Shown piece after piece: positions 53,613 to 64,000 of a stretch of 64,000 nucleotides of DNA. A program made the translations under genes and the position numbers. The notes beneath the pieces were generated by a model. The model did no database searches and was not told where the DNA came from. It saw only the letters and a list, made by a program, of their open reading frames with translations. Location: the NCBI GenBank assembly GCA_905221605.1, contig CAJNDS010002268.1, forward strand, positions 1,236,687-1,300,686, read 5' to 3'. Origin of the DNA: Symbiodinium natans. Taxonomy: Eukaryota > Sar > Dinophyceae > Suessiales > Symbiodiniaceae. Position 1 is the stretch's first letter. Every line of letters begins with the position of its first letter.

Positions 53613-54442
53613 AAGAACGGCACCTCGTCACCCTGCAGACAGCCGCCCACAAGTAAGACCTTCCTTGATGATGGTAGGTCCGAGAACCCCTGAAACCCCC
53701 TAAGTCCTGAAACCCTAGACCCTGCAACCCGAAAGCCCTAAAACCCTTAAGCAAGCAGCATGCCGCCGGAAGCGTCTGGAGGGCGCTGCACGGATTGAAG
53801 CCCTAATTCCTGCAGACCCTAAACTCATGCAGAATGCTACAACCTAAAACCCTGAAACCCTAAATAAACACCTTAAACCTAAACACCCTCAACAAGCCAG
53901 ACCCCAAACGCCCTGAACAAGCCAAACCCTAAAACCCTACACCCAAAGCTTCGAAGCTCCGACAACCCAAAAACCCCCCCAAAAGAAGCTAAACCGGTGA
54001 GTTCCCCCTAAACCCCCCTCAACCCCCTGCATCCCCCAAACCCCACTCTAAAATCCATGCTAAACCCTCGGTCCTCCACCCCCTGAACCTCCCTCCACCC
54101 CACGCTAAACCCTCGGCCCTCTACAGCCCCCTGAGGCCCCCCTAAACCTCCTGCACGCTAAATTCGATGCTCCTTACACCCCAAAAGACCCCAAACCCTG
54201 GACCTCCTAAACCCTGGACCTCCTAAACCCTAAACCCAAAACCCTCAAGCCCCCTGTAACTTGAAATTATTCAAAAACCCAAAAAACGAAACTCCACGAA
54301 ACTCCTTGAGACTCCTGGAAACTGTCTTCGAAACTTTCCCCGGACCTGAACCCTGAATAATTTCAATAAACCCTAAACCCTAACCCCTACCCTAAACCCC
54401 AAACCCCAAACCCTAAACCCTAAACCCGAAACCCCTAGACCC

Positions 54443-54494
54443 CAAACCCAGAATGGCAGGCGATGGCAAGGCAAGTGCTCTGGCCACGTGCAGC
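54443..54494 (-). other. Candidate minus-strand exon upstream of branching enzyme
   Basis: Minus-strand CTTTTCAG acceptor followed by AVAARGQSTCLAIACHSG and a GG|GTTTGG donor. It could belong to the branching enzyme N-terminus or another gene. The plus strand also has an open frame here (MAGDGKASALATCSHGLKRG) ending at a consensus GTAAGT near 54,557, so the strand is not certain. Confidence 0.3.
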
Positions 54495-54828
54495 CACGGC
54501 CTGAAAAGAGGCCACAGGGTGCAGCGGCCATGGCTGCGTGGAGCGTCCGGAGGTCGGTAAGTGTAGGGTTTGGGGCTTCGGGCTTCAGTTTTGGGTTCTT
54601 GGGTTTTGGGTTTTGGGATCAAAACCCTGCGAGTACATGACGAAAACAAGTGTTCAAGGGTGGAACCCAGAAGAAGGGGAAGCTTGGAATCTGCGATGTT
54701 TCGGGGGGGGGCTCTGAACCCTAAACCCTAAACCCTAAATATGTCGTGGATGCGTGGTGTCGAGCATCAGGCTCGTAAGGCAGCGCAGAAATGCCTGCAG
54801 TGCAGTTTGAAAGCCAACTTTGCCAGCG

Positions 54829-54951
54829 CGATGCAAGTATGATAACTATACTTCTAACCCCATTGAGGGTGCTTAGAAGCCTGCCCGAAATCCTAAACCC
54901 TAAACCGTAAACCCTAAACCCTCACATATAGCTACCCATATGAACCTCCAA
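54829..54951. mobile_element. TACTTGGAGGTTCAT-family element, possible introner
   Basis: Starts GTATGATAACTATACTTC and ends ATGAACCTCCAAG. On the plus strand it has GT and AG ends. Removing it joins an open frame on the left (from an ATG at 54,744, ending SLKANFASAMQ) to an open frame on the right (SSRSPGGAGLRNLTCFLE, then a stop). CAAG flanks both sides. The inferred product is unverified. Confidence 0.5.
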
Positions 54952-55129
54952 GAGCTCTCGTTCTCCAGGTGGCGCAGGCCTTAGGAATCTGACCTGCTTC
55001 CTCGAATGATAATTATGCTGCTTCAGTGCTGCGGGGACACCAGCTACCTAGTTGCTGAGGTTTAGGGTTTAGGGCTTTAGGTTTTAGGGTTTAGGGTTTA
55101 GCGTTTAGCGTTTAGGGTTAACCTTTGAA

Positions 55130-55262
55130 TTATGGTAGGATTGGATGGCTATGGTGTCAGCCATGGGCAAGGCGACGCCCATTTCTTGCATGCTCGCGCA
55201 CTGTCCGCGGCCGCCGTCAGCGGCCGCCGTATTCAGACCAGGGTATCCTGGCATGGGGCATA
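55130..55262 (-). other. Candidate minus-strand exon
   Basis: Open frame reading GRGQCASMQEMGVALPMADT, protein-like in composition, between telomere-like arrays. No family recognised. The opposite strand is also open, so confidence is low. Confidence 0.3.
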
Positions 55263-55359
55263 AGCAAAGTAGGGTCTATCTGCTTAGTATATCCCCCAAA
55301 AGAACGCCCAATGCATTCCACACACCAATACTTTTAAGGAGCCCTATGTACACACACTC

Positions 55360-55368
55360 TCACACACA

Positions 55369-55403
<35 letters not shown>

Positions 55404-55408
55404 AAAAC
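55360..55408. repeat. CA microsatellite and A tract
   Basis: CACACA run followed by about 26 A. Possibly the poly-A relic of a retroposed transcript, but no source gene was seen upstream. Confidence 0.8.
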
Positions 55409-55546
55409 AGCGACAAAAAAACAAAAACGCGTTTCATATGGCCTCAGTCTGCCACTGGCGGTGGATGTCGGCGCTTCCAGCGTCACTTCCCTGGATGGCA
55501 AGAACTCGCCGAAACCTTGCAAAGCATAGGGCTTAGGGTTTAGGGT

Positions 55547-55716
55547 GAAACGGGTTTAGGGTTTAGGGTTTAGGGTTCAGGGTTTAGGGTTTAGGGTTTA
55601 GGGTTTAGGGCTGAGGGTTTAGGGTTTAGGGTTTAGGGTTTAGGATTTAGGGTTTAGGGTTTAGGGTTTAGGGTTTAGGGTTTAGGGTTTAGGGTTTAGG
55701 GTTTAGGGTTTAGGGT
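55547..55716. repeat. TTTAGGG array
   Basis: About 170 bp of heptamers. The next 150 bp hold a unique island, then a GGGCCCTAAA minisatellite at about 55,900-56,020. Confidence 0.93.
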
Positions 55717-56775
55717 TAGAACCGTAACCATTGTCTGGGGGATCATGGTTTCAGCTTCATGGGCTCCGCCCCCCCCCACTGGGTGCAGCCATGCATCCGT
55801 CGAAGATGTATTCCACCTGATCGTGCACCAAGTGAACAGCGGAACGTTAGAAGCCCCAAAGACCACAAAAACCCTCAAGGCCCTAAAACAGGCCCCCAGA
55901 AGGGCCCTAAAGGCCCCCGAAAGGGCCCTAAAGGGCCCCAAAGGGCCCTAAAGGGCCCTAAAGGGCTCAAAAGGGTCCCAAAAAAAGTACCCCAAAGGGC
56001 CCTAAAGGGCCCCCCCAAAGGTCCTAGAGGCAAGCGGGCCTTGTGGGCGAGGCCTCCTTTCTGCAGCCATGGCCACAGGTCGTGGCCAGACCACGCCTGC
56101 TCTCGATAGTTGCCTCAAGCAGTTTAGGGTTTCGGGTTTAGGGTTTAGGGTTTAGGTTTTAGGGTTTAGGGTTTCGGGTTTCGGGATTCGGGATGTTTAG
56201 TTGTTGCCTCTGTAAGGGAGGCGATGGATGTTCCAGTCCGCAGTAGGGTCTTGGGTGTGCATGAGCTGTTCCGGGGCCCTGGGCAGCTAATTCGATGAGC
56301 CTGCTTCCTAGATCTCAACAGGAACTAGGGAGTTAAGGCCCCTCTACAGCAAAAAGGAGTTGAGGTCCCTAATTGAATCTCTGAACAGGTAACATAAGGG
56401 GATATCAGGTAACTAACTCCAAATTCCCGGCTGCATGGCGCAAGCGGACCATCTTTGCTTGCTCATGCCTCTGTTTCCGGAAGACACACAGGACTGGGAA
56501 TGCGCCCACTTTGCCCGGACTAGAGATCCAAGAGTAAGCAAGATACCTTAAATCATACCAAGGATCCCTATACAATTTAAGGAACACATTCGATCGTTAA
56601 GGGGTTTTTTGGGGGGCTTTGTGAGATCTTGTGAGTACTGCTTGCTTCTTAAAGGAGGGGGATATCCCTAAGGCTCCCGAGGCTTCCCGAAGGTTCCCTG
56701 AGGTTCCCGAGGCATCTTCCTGCCATGAACCTCCCTCCCTCAACGACCCTACAATTTGAGGGTTCAGGGGTTTAC

Positions 56776-56822
56776 GTGGCCAAGTTGCTGTTGTCCACAA
56801 AGGGACAGTCGTAGGTCTTGGC
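56776..56822 (-). other. Candidate exon with clean splice sites
   Basis: Minus strand: GTGCAAG acceptor, AKTYDCPFVDNSNLA, then CAC|GTAAAC donor (47 nt). Protein-like. Family not recognised. Confidence 0.4.
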
Positions 56823-56933
56823 CTTGCACACAAAAGACAGGCATCGCCAAGCAGATTCAAAAAACAACACCGCACAGCGCAACCCTAAACCCTAAACCCT
56901 AAACCCTAAACCCTAAACCCTAAACCCTCTCAC

Positions 56934-57025
56934 CAAGGGCCGGGCCAGCGTAACAACAAAGATACGCTCGGAACCGCGACCTTCCGCTGTCGACAGGCAG
57001 CGAGACGGGAAGGCATGGTGCGAAG
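56934..57025 (-). other. Candidate exon with clean splice sites
   Basis: Minus strand: GGTTGCAG acceptor and TTG|GTGAGAG donor bracket 92 nt whose best frame ends STAEGRGSERIFVVTLARPL. A telomere-like array begins directly after the donor. Confidence 0.4.
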
Positions 57026-57249
57026 CTGCAACCGTACCAAAAACTTCAGCTCCGAAAGCCCAACACCACTGAATTGAGGAATTATTCCTAAAGCCACGTG
57101 TGTGATCCTGGAAGATCCTCTATAAGCCTAGACCATCATTCGGCACCCATATAATGAGGGAGGGGATGGTGCTGGGCAGTTGCCTGTCATCTTCGCGCCC
57201 TCCCGACAACTGCCCCAGAGAGTTCATATAAAGAGCTTCACTGCCTAGG

Positions 57250-57325
57250 CTGCAACCCTAATCTCTACACCCTAAACCCTAAACCCTAAACCCTAAACCC
57301 TAAACCCTAAACCCTAAACCCTAAA
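57250..57325. repeat. CCCTAAA array between candidate exons
   Basis: Short heptamer array. Left of it (57,125-57,230) a minus-strand frame reads EALYMNSLGQLSGGREDD, another possible exon without clear boundaries. Confidence 0.85.
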
Positions 57326-57471
57326 CGCCCTAAACCCTAAACCCTAATCTCTAGAGTCTAACGGGTAGAAATCACGACACCTGCCTTCCTGCCGCCCGTC
57401 GTCGTCCACTACTGGGCACTGTACGAGCTTCTTCCTGGAGGCGACAAGCCACTATTTGCTTACGAAGCCCC

Positions 57472-57600
57472 CCCCCCCCCCCCCCCGCCCAAAAAAACCT
57501 AGAAGAAAGATGATAATCCCTTAAGTACCCTTATAAGGAAGCATGTGTTAGGGGTGGGGGGGGGGGTTCTCAAGCAACAAGCTACTGCTGCTTAAGAACC
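57472..57600. repeat. C tract and G tract pair with inverted flanks
   Basis: A run of C at 57,472-57,486 and a run of G near 57,556-57,566, about 80 bp apart, can pair. Similar C/G tracts occur near 41,306, 45,453, 59,404, 59,951 and 61,565. Confidence 0.6.
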
Positions 57601-58391
57601 CCAAGAACATACAAGATGATTATGCCTGAAATACCCCGTTATCAGGAAGAATGTTTATGCTTTTTGGGGGTTCCTTTAAGGGAATAGTAGCAAGACCCTG
57701 CAGGCGGCACACGAGGGGCCATGTTCCCCACAAAGAGGGACTCCCGACACAGGATCAAAACCCTTGTATTCTAGGGCTTTTAGGGTTTAGGGTTTAGGGT
57801 TTAGGGTTTAGGGTTTAGGGTTTAGGGTTTAGGGTTTAGGGTTTAGGGTTGAGGGTTTAGGGTTTAGGGTTTAGGGTTTAGGGGTGCTACCTAGGACCCT
57901 TAAGGTTGTACCCTTGGGTTTGGGGGGGTCCTTTTTAAGGATACCTTTATAAGGGAATTTATAGGCCCTGTTTAGGAGTGACCATCCGAAAGATCCCTGC
58001 CCAGAAGACGGGTGAGCAGAAGCGCTGCCCTCAATCCAAAACCCTAAACCCTGAATTGCAGCCGTAAACTACTACAGGAGCCAAAATCTCATTGCCAGTG
58101 CCCCCCTGCAAGATAGGGCTCAGGCTTTAGACTTCAGGCCTCCTCTAAGAAACCCCTACAAAGTTTGAAATGAAGTACCCATTATACCCCTTTAACATTT
58201 CATCGGCCCTACCTAAAACCGTAAAGCCTCAACCCTAAACCCTAAAACCCTACACCCTCAACCCCTAAACACCCTAAACCACTAAAACCCCAAAAAAACC
58301 TAAAAGCCCTAAAGCCCCTAAAACTCGTAAAAGCCCCTAAAACCCGTAAAACCCTTAAAGCCCCTAAAGCCCTTAAAACCCTTAAAACTGA

Positions 58392-58490
58392 GGATGTTCC
58401 CCCCTCTGCCATCAGTCCATAATCAGGATAATAGTACCCCCTATTTTCATCCCTATTAAGGAGCTGCTAGTATACAAGGGGGAACAGTCC
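58392..58490. mobile_element. Palindromic element, GGGATGTTCCCCC family
   Basis: Starts GGATGTTCCCCCC and ends AAGGGGGAACAGTCC, with CAGTCCATAATCAGGATAAT and GTACCCCC inside, as in the copy at 62,127. Confidence 0.65.
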
Positions 58491-58614
58491 AACTTAAAAC
58501 CCCCTTGTGACCCTGAACCCTAAATCTTAAACCCTAAGCCCTAAACCCTAAACCCTAAACCCTAAACCCTAATTAAACCCTAAACCCGTCAAGCCCCACC
58601 ATCCCAGACCACGC

Positions 58615-58699
58615 CTCAGCTCCGCTGGTGGCGAATGCTTGGCCAGCGTTGCCTCCGGGATGGATGTCAGTTTTCAGAATGATGATCCCATTTTGGGGC
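58615..58699 (-). other. Candidate exon
   Basis: Minus strand, 85 nt, open frame NGIIILKTDIHPGGNAGQAF onward, ending at GAG|GC. Bordered by TTTAGGG on the right and CCCTAAA on the left. Protein-like; family not recognised. Confidence 0.4.
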
Positions 58700-59237
58700 C
58701 TCGGGTTTAGGGTTTAGGATTTGGGGTTTAGGGTATAGGGTTTAGGGTTTAGGGTTTAGGGTTTGGGGTTTAGGGTATAGGGTTCAGGGTTTGGGGTTTA
58801 GGGTTTGGGGATTAGGGTATGAGGGGCCGCCTTAGAATAGTAACCCCAGAAGGGACCGCAATAGAGAGAAGTGACCATGTAGGGTTTTAGGGGGGTTTGG
58901 GACTTGCGCGGTTGATATAAGGTTGGTTTATAGAGCTTGTAGGGTTCAGGGTGTTTAGGGTTTAGGGTCTAAAGGGTTGGGATCAGGACTTAGGGTTTTC
59001 AGGGCGTAGGACTTTAAGACTTAGGAGGGACCTTGCATACCCCTACATACCCTGTAATACCCAAGGGACCATACTTCAGAACCCTTTAAAGAAGGTAAGG
59101 CACCACATCAACGGACCCTGAAACCCTTAGAATTGCTTCAGAACCCCCAAAATTCTAAAAAATCTTCCTTATAAGGGAAATACAGGGATTTTGTGAGTTT
59201 TTTGCAGGTTCTTAAGCAAGCAGTAGAGAAGCCCGGC

Positions 59238-59295
59238 CTGATGGCAAATGGGCTGGGTCATGAAGCCAAGCTTCTCGTAGAACTTGATGGCGCAC
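59238..59295 (-). CDS. Candidate exon of a GNAT-type acetyltransferase
   Basis: Minus strand: CCGCCAG acceptor, 58 nt encoding CAIKFYEKLGFMTQP and more, then CAG|GC donor. A-xx-FYEKLGF is the signature of the C-terminal strand-helix of GNAT N-acetyltransferases, which move acetyl from acetyl-CoA to an amine. Only this motif is seen. Neighbouring islands at 59,659-59,704 (DIGSSAKSGVFRPPK before GTACGT) and about 60,030-60,062 (VLNCEERLW) may belong to the same gene, but phases do not join directly. Confidence 0.5.
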
Positions 59296-59737
59296 CTGGC
59301 GGGCTGGCACGCTCTGGAACTCCACATCTCCCTTTGAACCCACAAAAGCCCTAAACCCTAAACCCTAAACTCCAAACCCTAAACACTAAGGCGCCTGTTG
59401 TTAGGGGGGGGGGGGGGGGTATTGGGATATCTCCTAAATATTGGGGGGGTACCCTGTGATTCCAGCAACTACAGAAAACCCTTATAAAAGGACCTCATGC
59501 AAAGGACTTGAGCAGCCTAGACCCTAGACCCTAAACACCCTAAACCCTAAACCCTAAAACCCTAAAACCCTAAACCCGAAACCCTGAACCCTAGACCCTC
59601 AACCCCAGAACAAGCGGGGCATGTCTGGGCCTCACGGCATCCCAGGGGTAAGACGTACCCTTGGGCGGCCGGAACACGCCGCTCTTTGCGCTGCTGCCGA
59701 TGTCCTGGCAGTTTTGGGGGGCCTTGGGAGGTGCTTA

Positions 59738-59908
59738 GGGTTTAGGGTTTTAGGGGTTTAGGGGTTTAGGGTTTGGGGTTTGGGGTTTAGTTGGGGTTTA
59801 GGGTTTAGGGTTTAGGGTTTAGGGTTTAGGGTTTAGGGTTTAGGGTTTAGGGTTTAGGGTTTAGGGTTTAGGGTTTAGGGTTTAGGGTTTAGGGTTTAAG
59901 GTTTAGGG
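59738..59908. repeat. TTTAGGG array
   Basis: Heptamers with a few G-rich variants at the start, between the candidate exons at 59.7 and 60.0 kb. Confidence 0.93.
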
Positions 59909-60159
59909 TCTCCCCTTTTCATCCCCAGCTGGGCGAAGAAAAAAGCAACCACCCCCCCCCCCCCCCCCCCAAACTCCAAACCCCAAACCCCAAACCCAAA
60001 ACCCTAAACCCCTAAACCCTAAACCCACCACAAGCGCTCCTCGCAATTCAGCACCTTAGCTGGGACGGGTCCCCGAACATGTGGGTGGTTAAGCCAAACT
60101 TCTAGGGGCTATGTAGGGCGGTATGGCCACTTCTCCAAAACATGGTCCTTTTTGAGAAC

Positions 60160-60232
60160 CCCTAAACCCCTAAACCCCTAAACCCCTAAACCCCTAAACC
60201 CCTAAACCCCTAAACCCCTAAACCCCTACCAT
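60160..60232. repeat. CCCCTAAA octamer array
   Basis: Nine or so exact 8-bp units. Confidence 0.93.
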
Positions 60233-60357
60233 AATTTGGAGAACTAACCATATTAGACGATGTATAGGGTCTATAGAAGACGAAGTTGAAAGTTTTCCAC
60301 ATCATGCCAAGAGCTGCGGGCGCTGCAGAGGCAAAGGATTTTCAAGGGCTACTGACA

Positions 60358-60446
60358 GTCCTCCTTAGGAATTATAGTAGGGGGTACGATAATCCCTACT
60401 AAGGACGATTAGTGGAAGGGGAGAACATCCCCACACCCATATCCAA
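60358..60446. mobile_element. Palindromic element, GGGATGTTCCCCC family (partial)
   Basis: Contains ACAGTCCTCCTTAGGAATTA, GGTACGATAATCCCTA and GGGGAGAACATCCCC. The left terminal repeat is lost. Confidence 0.55.
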
Positions 60447-60699
60447 AAGACGCAATCCCCAAGCTTCCTTCGACGTGGACTTGCGTCCTGCAAGGCCTCA
60501 AAGCCTAAAAGCATGCCGAAACCCCTCTTGTGAATCCTTTAACCCTGAACACGCAGATCCCTACAGCCATTGAAGTCTTCTAAACACACACCCTTAACCC
60601 TTCAAGACGTTTAAATCAATCAAACCGTGAAACCTGCAACAACCTCTTGAAACACTCAGCCCTTGAAGACCTTTGAAGCTATCAAACCCTTGAACCCTT

Positions 60700-60995
60700 T
60701 CACCCTAAACCCTAAACAACCCTTGTAACTTTTAACCTTCTCAAGGGAAACCCTTTGAACCCTTAACAACCCTTTTTGAAACCTTGAAACCCGTTTGGAC
60801 CCTTGCAAAACCTTTTATGTTAAACCTCGAAACCCCTTCGAACTCTTGCAAAAACCCTTTATGTTGAATCTTGAAACCTCTTTGGACGCTACTTTATGTT
60901 GAGCTTTGAAACCCATCTCAACACTTTAACAAACCCCTTTCTGTTAAACCTGGAAACCCCTTCGAACCCTTGACAACCCCTGTATGTTGCACCTA
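60700..60995. repeat. ~60-bp degenerate tandem repeat
   Basis: Repeated TTGAAACC, CTTTATGTT and CCCTTGAA phrases spaced about 55-65 bp apart, about four units. No gene recognised from 60,460 to 61,190. Confidence 0.6.
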
Positions 60996-61296
60996 AACCC
61001 TAAACCCTCAACCCTCAACCCTCAACCCCAAACCCCTCAACCCTACACCCTAAAACCTTGCCATGTTCAAGGATCAGGGCTAAGGGGCTCCCCTAAGCCT
61101 TAAACCCAAAACCCTAAACCCTAGACCCTAACCCCTAAACCCTAAACCCTAAACCCGAAACCCGAAACCCCAAACCCTAAACCCTAAACCCTAAACTTCC
61201 GGGTGCAGGCACGATCATGCGGCTGGGCGAGCTCCGCACCTCCCTCACTGGGATCTGTGGGCCCGGGCCTGGCACCCCCAGCTTGGGGGGAGGGGT

Positions 61297-61495
61297 GCAG
61301 GGTTTAGGGTTTAGGGTTTAGGGTTTAGGGTTTAGGGTTTAGGGTTTAGGGTTTAGGGTTTAGGGTTTAGGGTTTAGGGTTTAGGGTTTAGGGTTAGGTT
61401 TAGGGTTTAGGGTTTAGGGTTTAGGGTTTAGGGTTTAGGGTTTAGGGTTTAGGGTTTAGGGTTTAGGGTTTAGGGTTTAGGGTTTAGGGTTTAGG
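61297..61495. repeat. TTTAGGG array
   Basis: About 200 bp of nearly perfect heptamers with one 6-bp slip, followed by a long G run at about 61,565-61,594. Confidence 0.95.
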
Positions 61496-61724
61496 TCTTC
61501 CATACTACCCCCCTCTATACTAACCCTTCGGGGGAGAACCTAGGGGGGGGTTGGAAAGTGGGTCGGGGGGGGGGGGGGGGGGGGGGGGGGGGGCGGGGGG
61601 TGGTGGTAAGGATTGCTGGTTTGCGTAAATGGTGTAATCTGCTTGAGATTCCCTTGAAGGAGATTCTATTCTATTTGGGGCATAAAACGGGTCCCCCCAT
61701 TTTGGGAAGTAGCCATTTAAGCAG

Positions 61725-61821
61725 CTAGAAGTAGGGTTATACGTGCCCTAAGTAGGGGCGACACGTATACTTACCCTACTTATAGCCCCACTTGTAACGA
61801 CCCAAATGAACCTCCAAGTAC
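61725..61821 (-). mobile_element. TACTTGGAGGTTCAT-family element, possible introner
   Basis: On the minus strand it runs from GTACTTGGAGGTTCATTTG to CCTACTTCTAG, so it has GT...AG ends built from the terminal repeats. The flanking frames have not been identified. Confidence 0.55.
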
Positions 61822-62126
61822 GGACTTGGGGCGGCGCAGGGGTTTTGTAGGATACAGGGTTAGGGTTCAGGGGAATTAGGGGTTTAGGGTTTAGGGGTTT
61901 AGGGTTTAGGGTTTAGGGTTTAGGGTTTAGGGATTAGGGATTAGGGTTTAGGGTTTAGGGTTTACGGTTTAGGGTTTAGGGTTTAGGGTTTAGGGTTTAG
62001 GGTTTAGGGTTTTGTAGGGTGCAGGGCTACTCTTCGTTGTCCGGCATGTTTGGGGAACTCAAAGGTTAGCCTTTGGATTCTAAGGGGGGTTCTGTTACCC
62101 CCAAAAAGGGTTAAAGGTTACCTATT

Positions 62127-62224
62127 GGGATGTTCCCCCTTATACGAACAGTCCTTAATAGGGATTATCGTACCCCCCCCCCGTTACAATCCCTGTGAAG
62201 CGTTAGTACACGGGGGAACATCCC
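62127..62224. mobile_element. Palindromic element, GGGATGTTCCCCC family (best copy)
   Basis: 98 bp with ends GGGATGTTCCCCCTTATA and TACACGGGGGAACATCCC. Interior ACAGTCCTTAATAGGGATTA and a C run. No ORF. Confidence 0.7.
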
Positions 62225-62229
62225 AAGCT

Positions 62230-63130
62230 ACCTACTCTACAACTGAGTACTGTGAGGTAGGTCGAAGTGAAGGATGCGGTTTTTTCTTATGGAAGCGAAA
62301 GCATGTGAAGAGACTGGTGCCTCCTTACAGTGCAAATGGAGTCCTTTGAGAGGTCGATGTCAACAGGGTTTAGGGTTTAGGGTTTAGGGTTTAGGGTTTT
62401 AGGGTTTAGGGATGTGCAAATTCCAGGAAGTGAAAAAAGTAGGTAAAGCTGGTAAAGAGGTAAGAACTTTTTCTTTACGAAGCACACAAGGTCAGCGGAA
62501 GCAGCAACACAGAAACAAAGAGCATGTCGAAAATTGGAGCACGCCCCCCTCCCCAGGAAGTAGTAAACCCAGTGAAAGTACTGCATCGCTTTAAGCACAT
62601 AACCTAAGGAAAAGCACGCCAATAAAGACGCCTACCCTTTGGCTTACAAATTCCCTTCTAAAAAAAAGGGTTCCGGCAAAGAACGACATGCGGCTCAACA
62701 CGAAAATGAACAAAAACCGACACAAACGCACGTCAGTGCATTTTCGCGCGCATTGACGCCTGCGGCGCACGCGTGGTAGCTTCTGTCACTTGTTTTTAGT
62801 CGCTTGCGAGGTCGTTTGTGGAATTGTGTTTAAACACACTTTGTCTTCACTGTTCGGCCTATTGTTTTCCATGTCGCCCAAACTCATAGGCTTTGGGGCG
62901 TAGAGTTTAGGGCTCTGGGCTGAACATCCGAGCCTATGTCGTGCTACTTGCCAGAGCTGAGAGCAGGTTAGAATGAATGAACCCAAAAGTAGTGGAAAGT
63001 CAGAATGCTCCGGCACCGGAGGATGAAAGTGCCCGGGACCCTCAACCCCTGAGGAGCAAAACAGGGTGGGGAGTCTGTGTGGTTAACAACCCTGCATCCC
63101 TGCACCCCTGGTCCCCCTAAGTTTTTGAGG
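62230..63130. other. Mostly unique DNA, no gene recognised
   Basis: Between two telomere-like tracts. Higher GC around 62,740-62,770 (CGCGCGCATTGACGCCTGCG). Short ORFs (62,050-62,349 plus; 62,377-62,622 minus) lack features of known families, and the first includes the palindromic element. Confidence 0.4.
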
Positions 63131-63149
63131 GTTGAGGGTTGAGGGTTGA

Positions 63150-63460
63150 GGGTTTAGGGTTTAGGGTTTAGGGTTTAGGGTTTAGGGTTTAGGGTTTAGG
63201 GTTTAGGGGCTCAGGGAGGCTTACGCGGCTTACGCCGGCTGCAACGACCCCTACAGAGGCCCTGCCTTGGTCCCACGAGATTTCCGTGGGCGAGCTGCTC
63301 TTGGGCGGCGGGGGCGGGGGAGGCTGTCCCAGCGACTGCCTGGGATGCGGGTTTAGGGTTTAGGGTTTAGGGTTTAGGGTTTAGGGGTTAGGGTTTAGGG
63401 TTTAGGGCTTAGGGTTTAGGGTTTAGAGTTTAGAGTTTGGAGTTCAGGGTTTGAGAGTCT
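63150..63460. repeat. TTTAGGG arrays around one unique island
   Basis: Arrays at about 63,150-63,208 and 63,350-63,450 flank a 140-bp GC-rich island that is open in several frames on both strands, possibly an exon. The window ends in the same kind of sequence. Confidence 0.8.
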
Positions 63461-63789
63461 AATGTTTGGCAGCGGTTCAGTTCTCCTGTCGCCAAAGATA
63501 TGCACAAGCTCGGCTCCTTTTTGCAGTAAGGGTGTTTAGGGTTTAGAGTTTAGGGGTTAGGGCTCTGCCTTTGACCTACTCTCACCCGTAACCCGAAACC
63601 CAAGTCGGCGACAAGCCAAGAAAACGAGTCCTGCTTCCCAGACCCCGACAATTCAGAGCCCAGACCTAAACCTCAGGAAAGACCCTCGTAGAAATCCACC
63701 CTGGCATATTCTTTCATTAAGGGGTATTAGGGTTTAGGGTTTAGGGCTTGTTCCTTCTTGAAGAGGTCTTAGGCTTCTCTGGGAGAAAC

Positions 63790-63880
63790 CTGCAGCGCGG
63801 CCGGGCCGCGAAGCGGATCTGGGCAAAACACAAATACGGAGCTGTCCAGGTCTTGCCAAGGCCACTTCTCGCCAAAAGTC
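63790..63880 (-). other. Candidate exon
   Basis: Minus strand: GTGGCAG acceptor, 91 nt reading TFGEKWPWQDLDSSVFVFCP onward, then CAG|GTTTCT donor. Family not recognised. Another likely piece of the same gene is at about 63,490-63,520 (AELVHIFGD). Confidence 0.4.
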
Positions 63881-64000
63881 CTGCCACATTCAGGGTTTAG
63901 CGTTCAGGGTTTCGGGTTTAGGATTTAGGGTTTAGGGTTTAAGGTTTAAGGTTTAGGGTATAGGGCCCTTACCTGTAGGGGTGTAAGGGAATACTTGGAA

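Noticed and set aside
55696-56109. Overlapping ORFs with Ala-Leu-Lys-Gly-Pro repeats
   Set aside because: Generated by the GGGCCCTAAA minisatellite; only the 55,750-55,860 part is unique.

Overview
The window looks like nuclear DNA of a dinoflagellate, probably Symbiodinium-like. The evidence is (TTTAGGG)n telomere-type repeats throughout, protein-coding introns with GC, GA and GT donors, a relic of the dinoflagellate spliced leader in a retroelement leader, a Merlin-type transposase, a probable DUF3987 ATPase gene, and a starch/glycogen branching enzyme gene with very short exons. No rRNA, tRNA, CRISPR array or bacterial signal was seen. The species assignment is inference.

Layout. Bases 1-11,250 hold a minus-strand LTR-type retroelement that runs off the left edge: a 2,839-codon gag-pol frame followed, in another frame, by a frame that stays open to base 1 and carries the reverse-transcriptase fingers and palm. 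Bases 11,600-20,000 hold minus-strand genes: an unidentified multi-exon gene, tandem repeats, a second unknown ORF, a Merlin/IS1595-like transposase and a two-exon DUF3987-like gene. Bases 20,200-23,200 are AT-rich DNA, a 9-bp minisatellite that switches strand, and G-tract DNA. Bases 23,200-26,400 are telomere-like arrays with short unique islands, ending in a 100-base gap. Bases 26,501-31,655 are a second, broken copy of the retroelement.

The main discovery is in 31,832-52,643. Short unique islands between telomere-like arrays are colinear minus-strand exons of one 1,4-alpha-glucan branching enzyme gene. Seventeen exons (31-106 bp, about 1.0 kb in 20.8 kb) join with consistent reading phase, from the N-terminal helix through CBM48 to GH13 region II. 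All 16 introns contain telomere-like heptamers. The C-terminal third is not found; the retroelement copy and the assembly gap lie in the next intron. Bases 53-64 kb have the same texture with further candidate exons, one with a GNAT-acetyltransferase motif.

At 12,136-12,318 a possible intron birth is visible: about 60 bp of coding sequence is duplicated around a 60-bp telomere-like filler, and an AG|GC site within the duplication gives a usable donor and acceptor that restore the frame. Together these suggest telomere-like DNA is being added within genes and spliced out. Inverted-repeat elements, fold-back minisatellites and higher-order repeats fill the rest.
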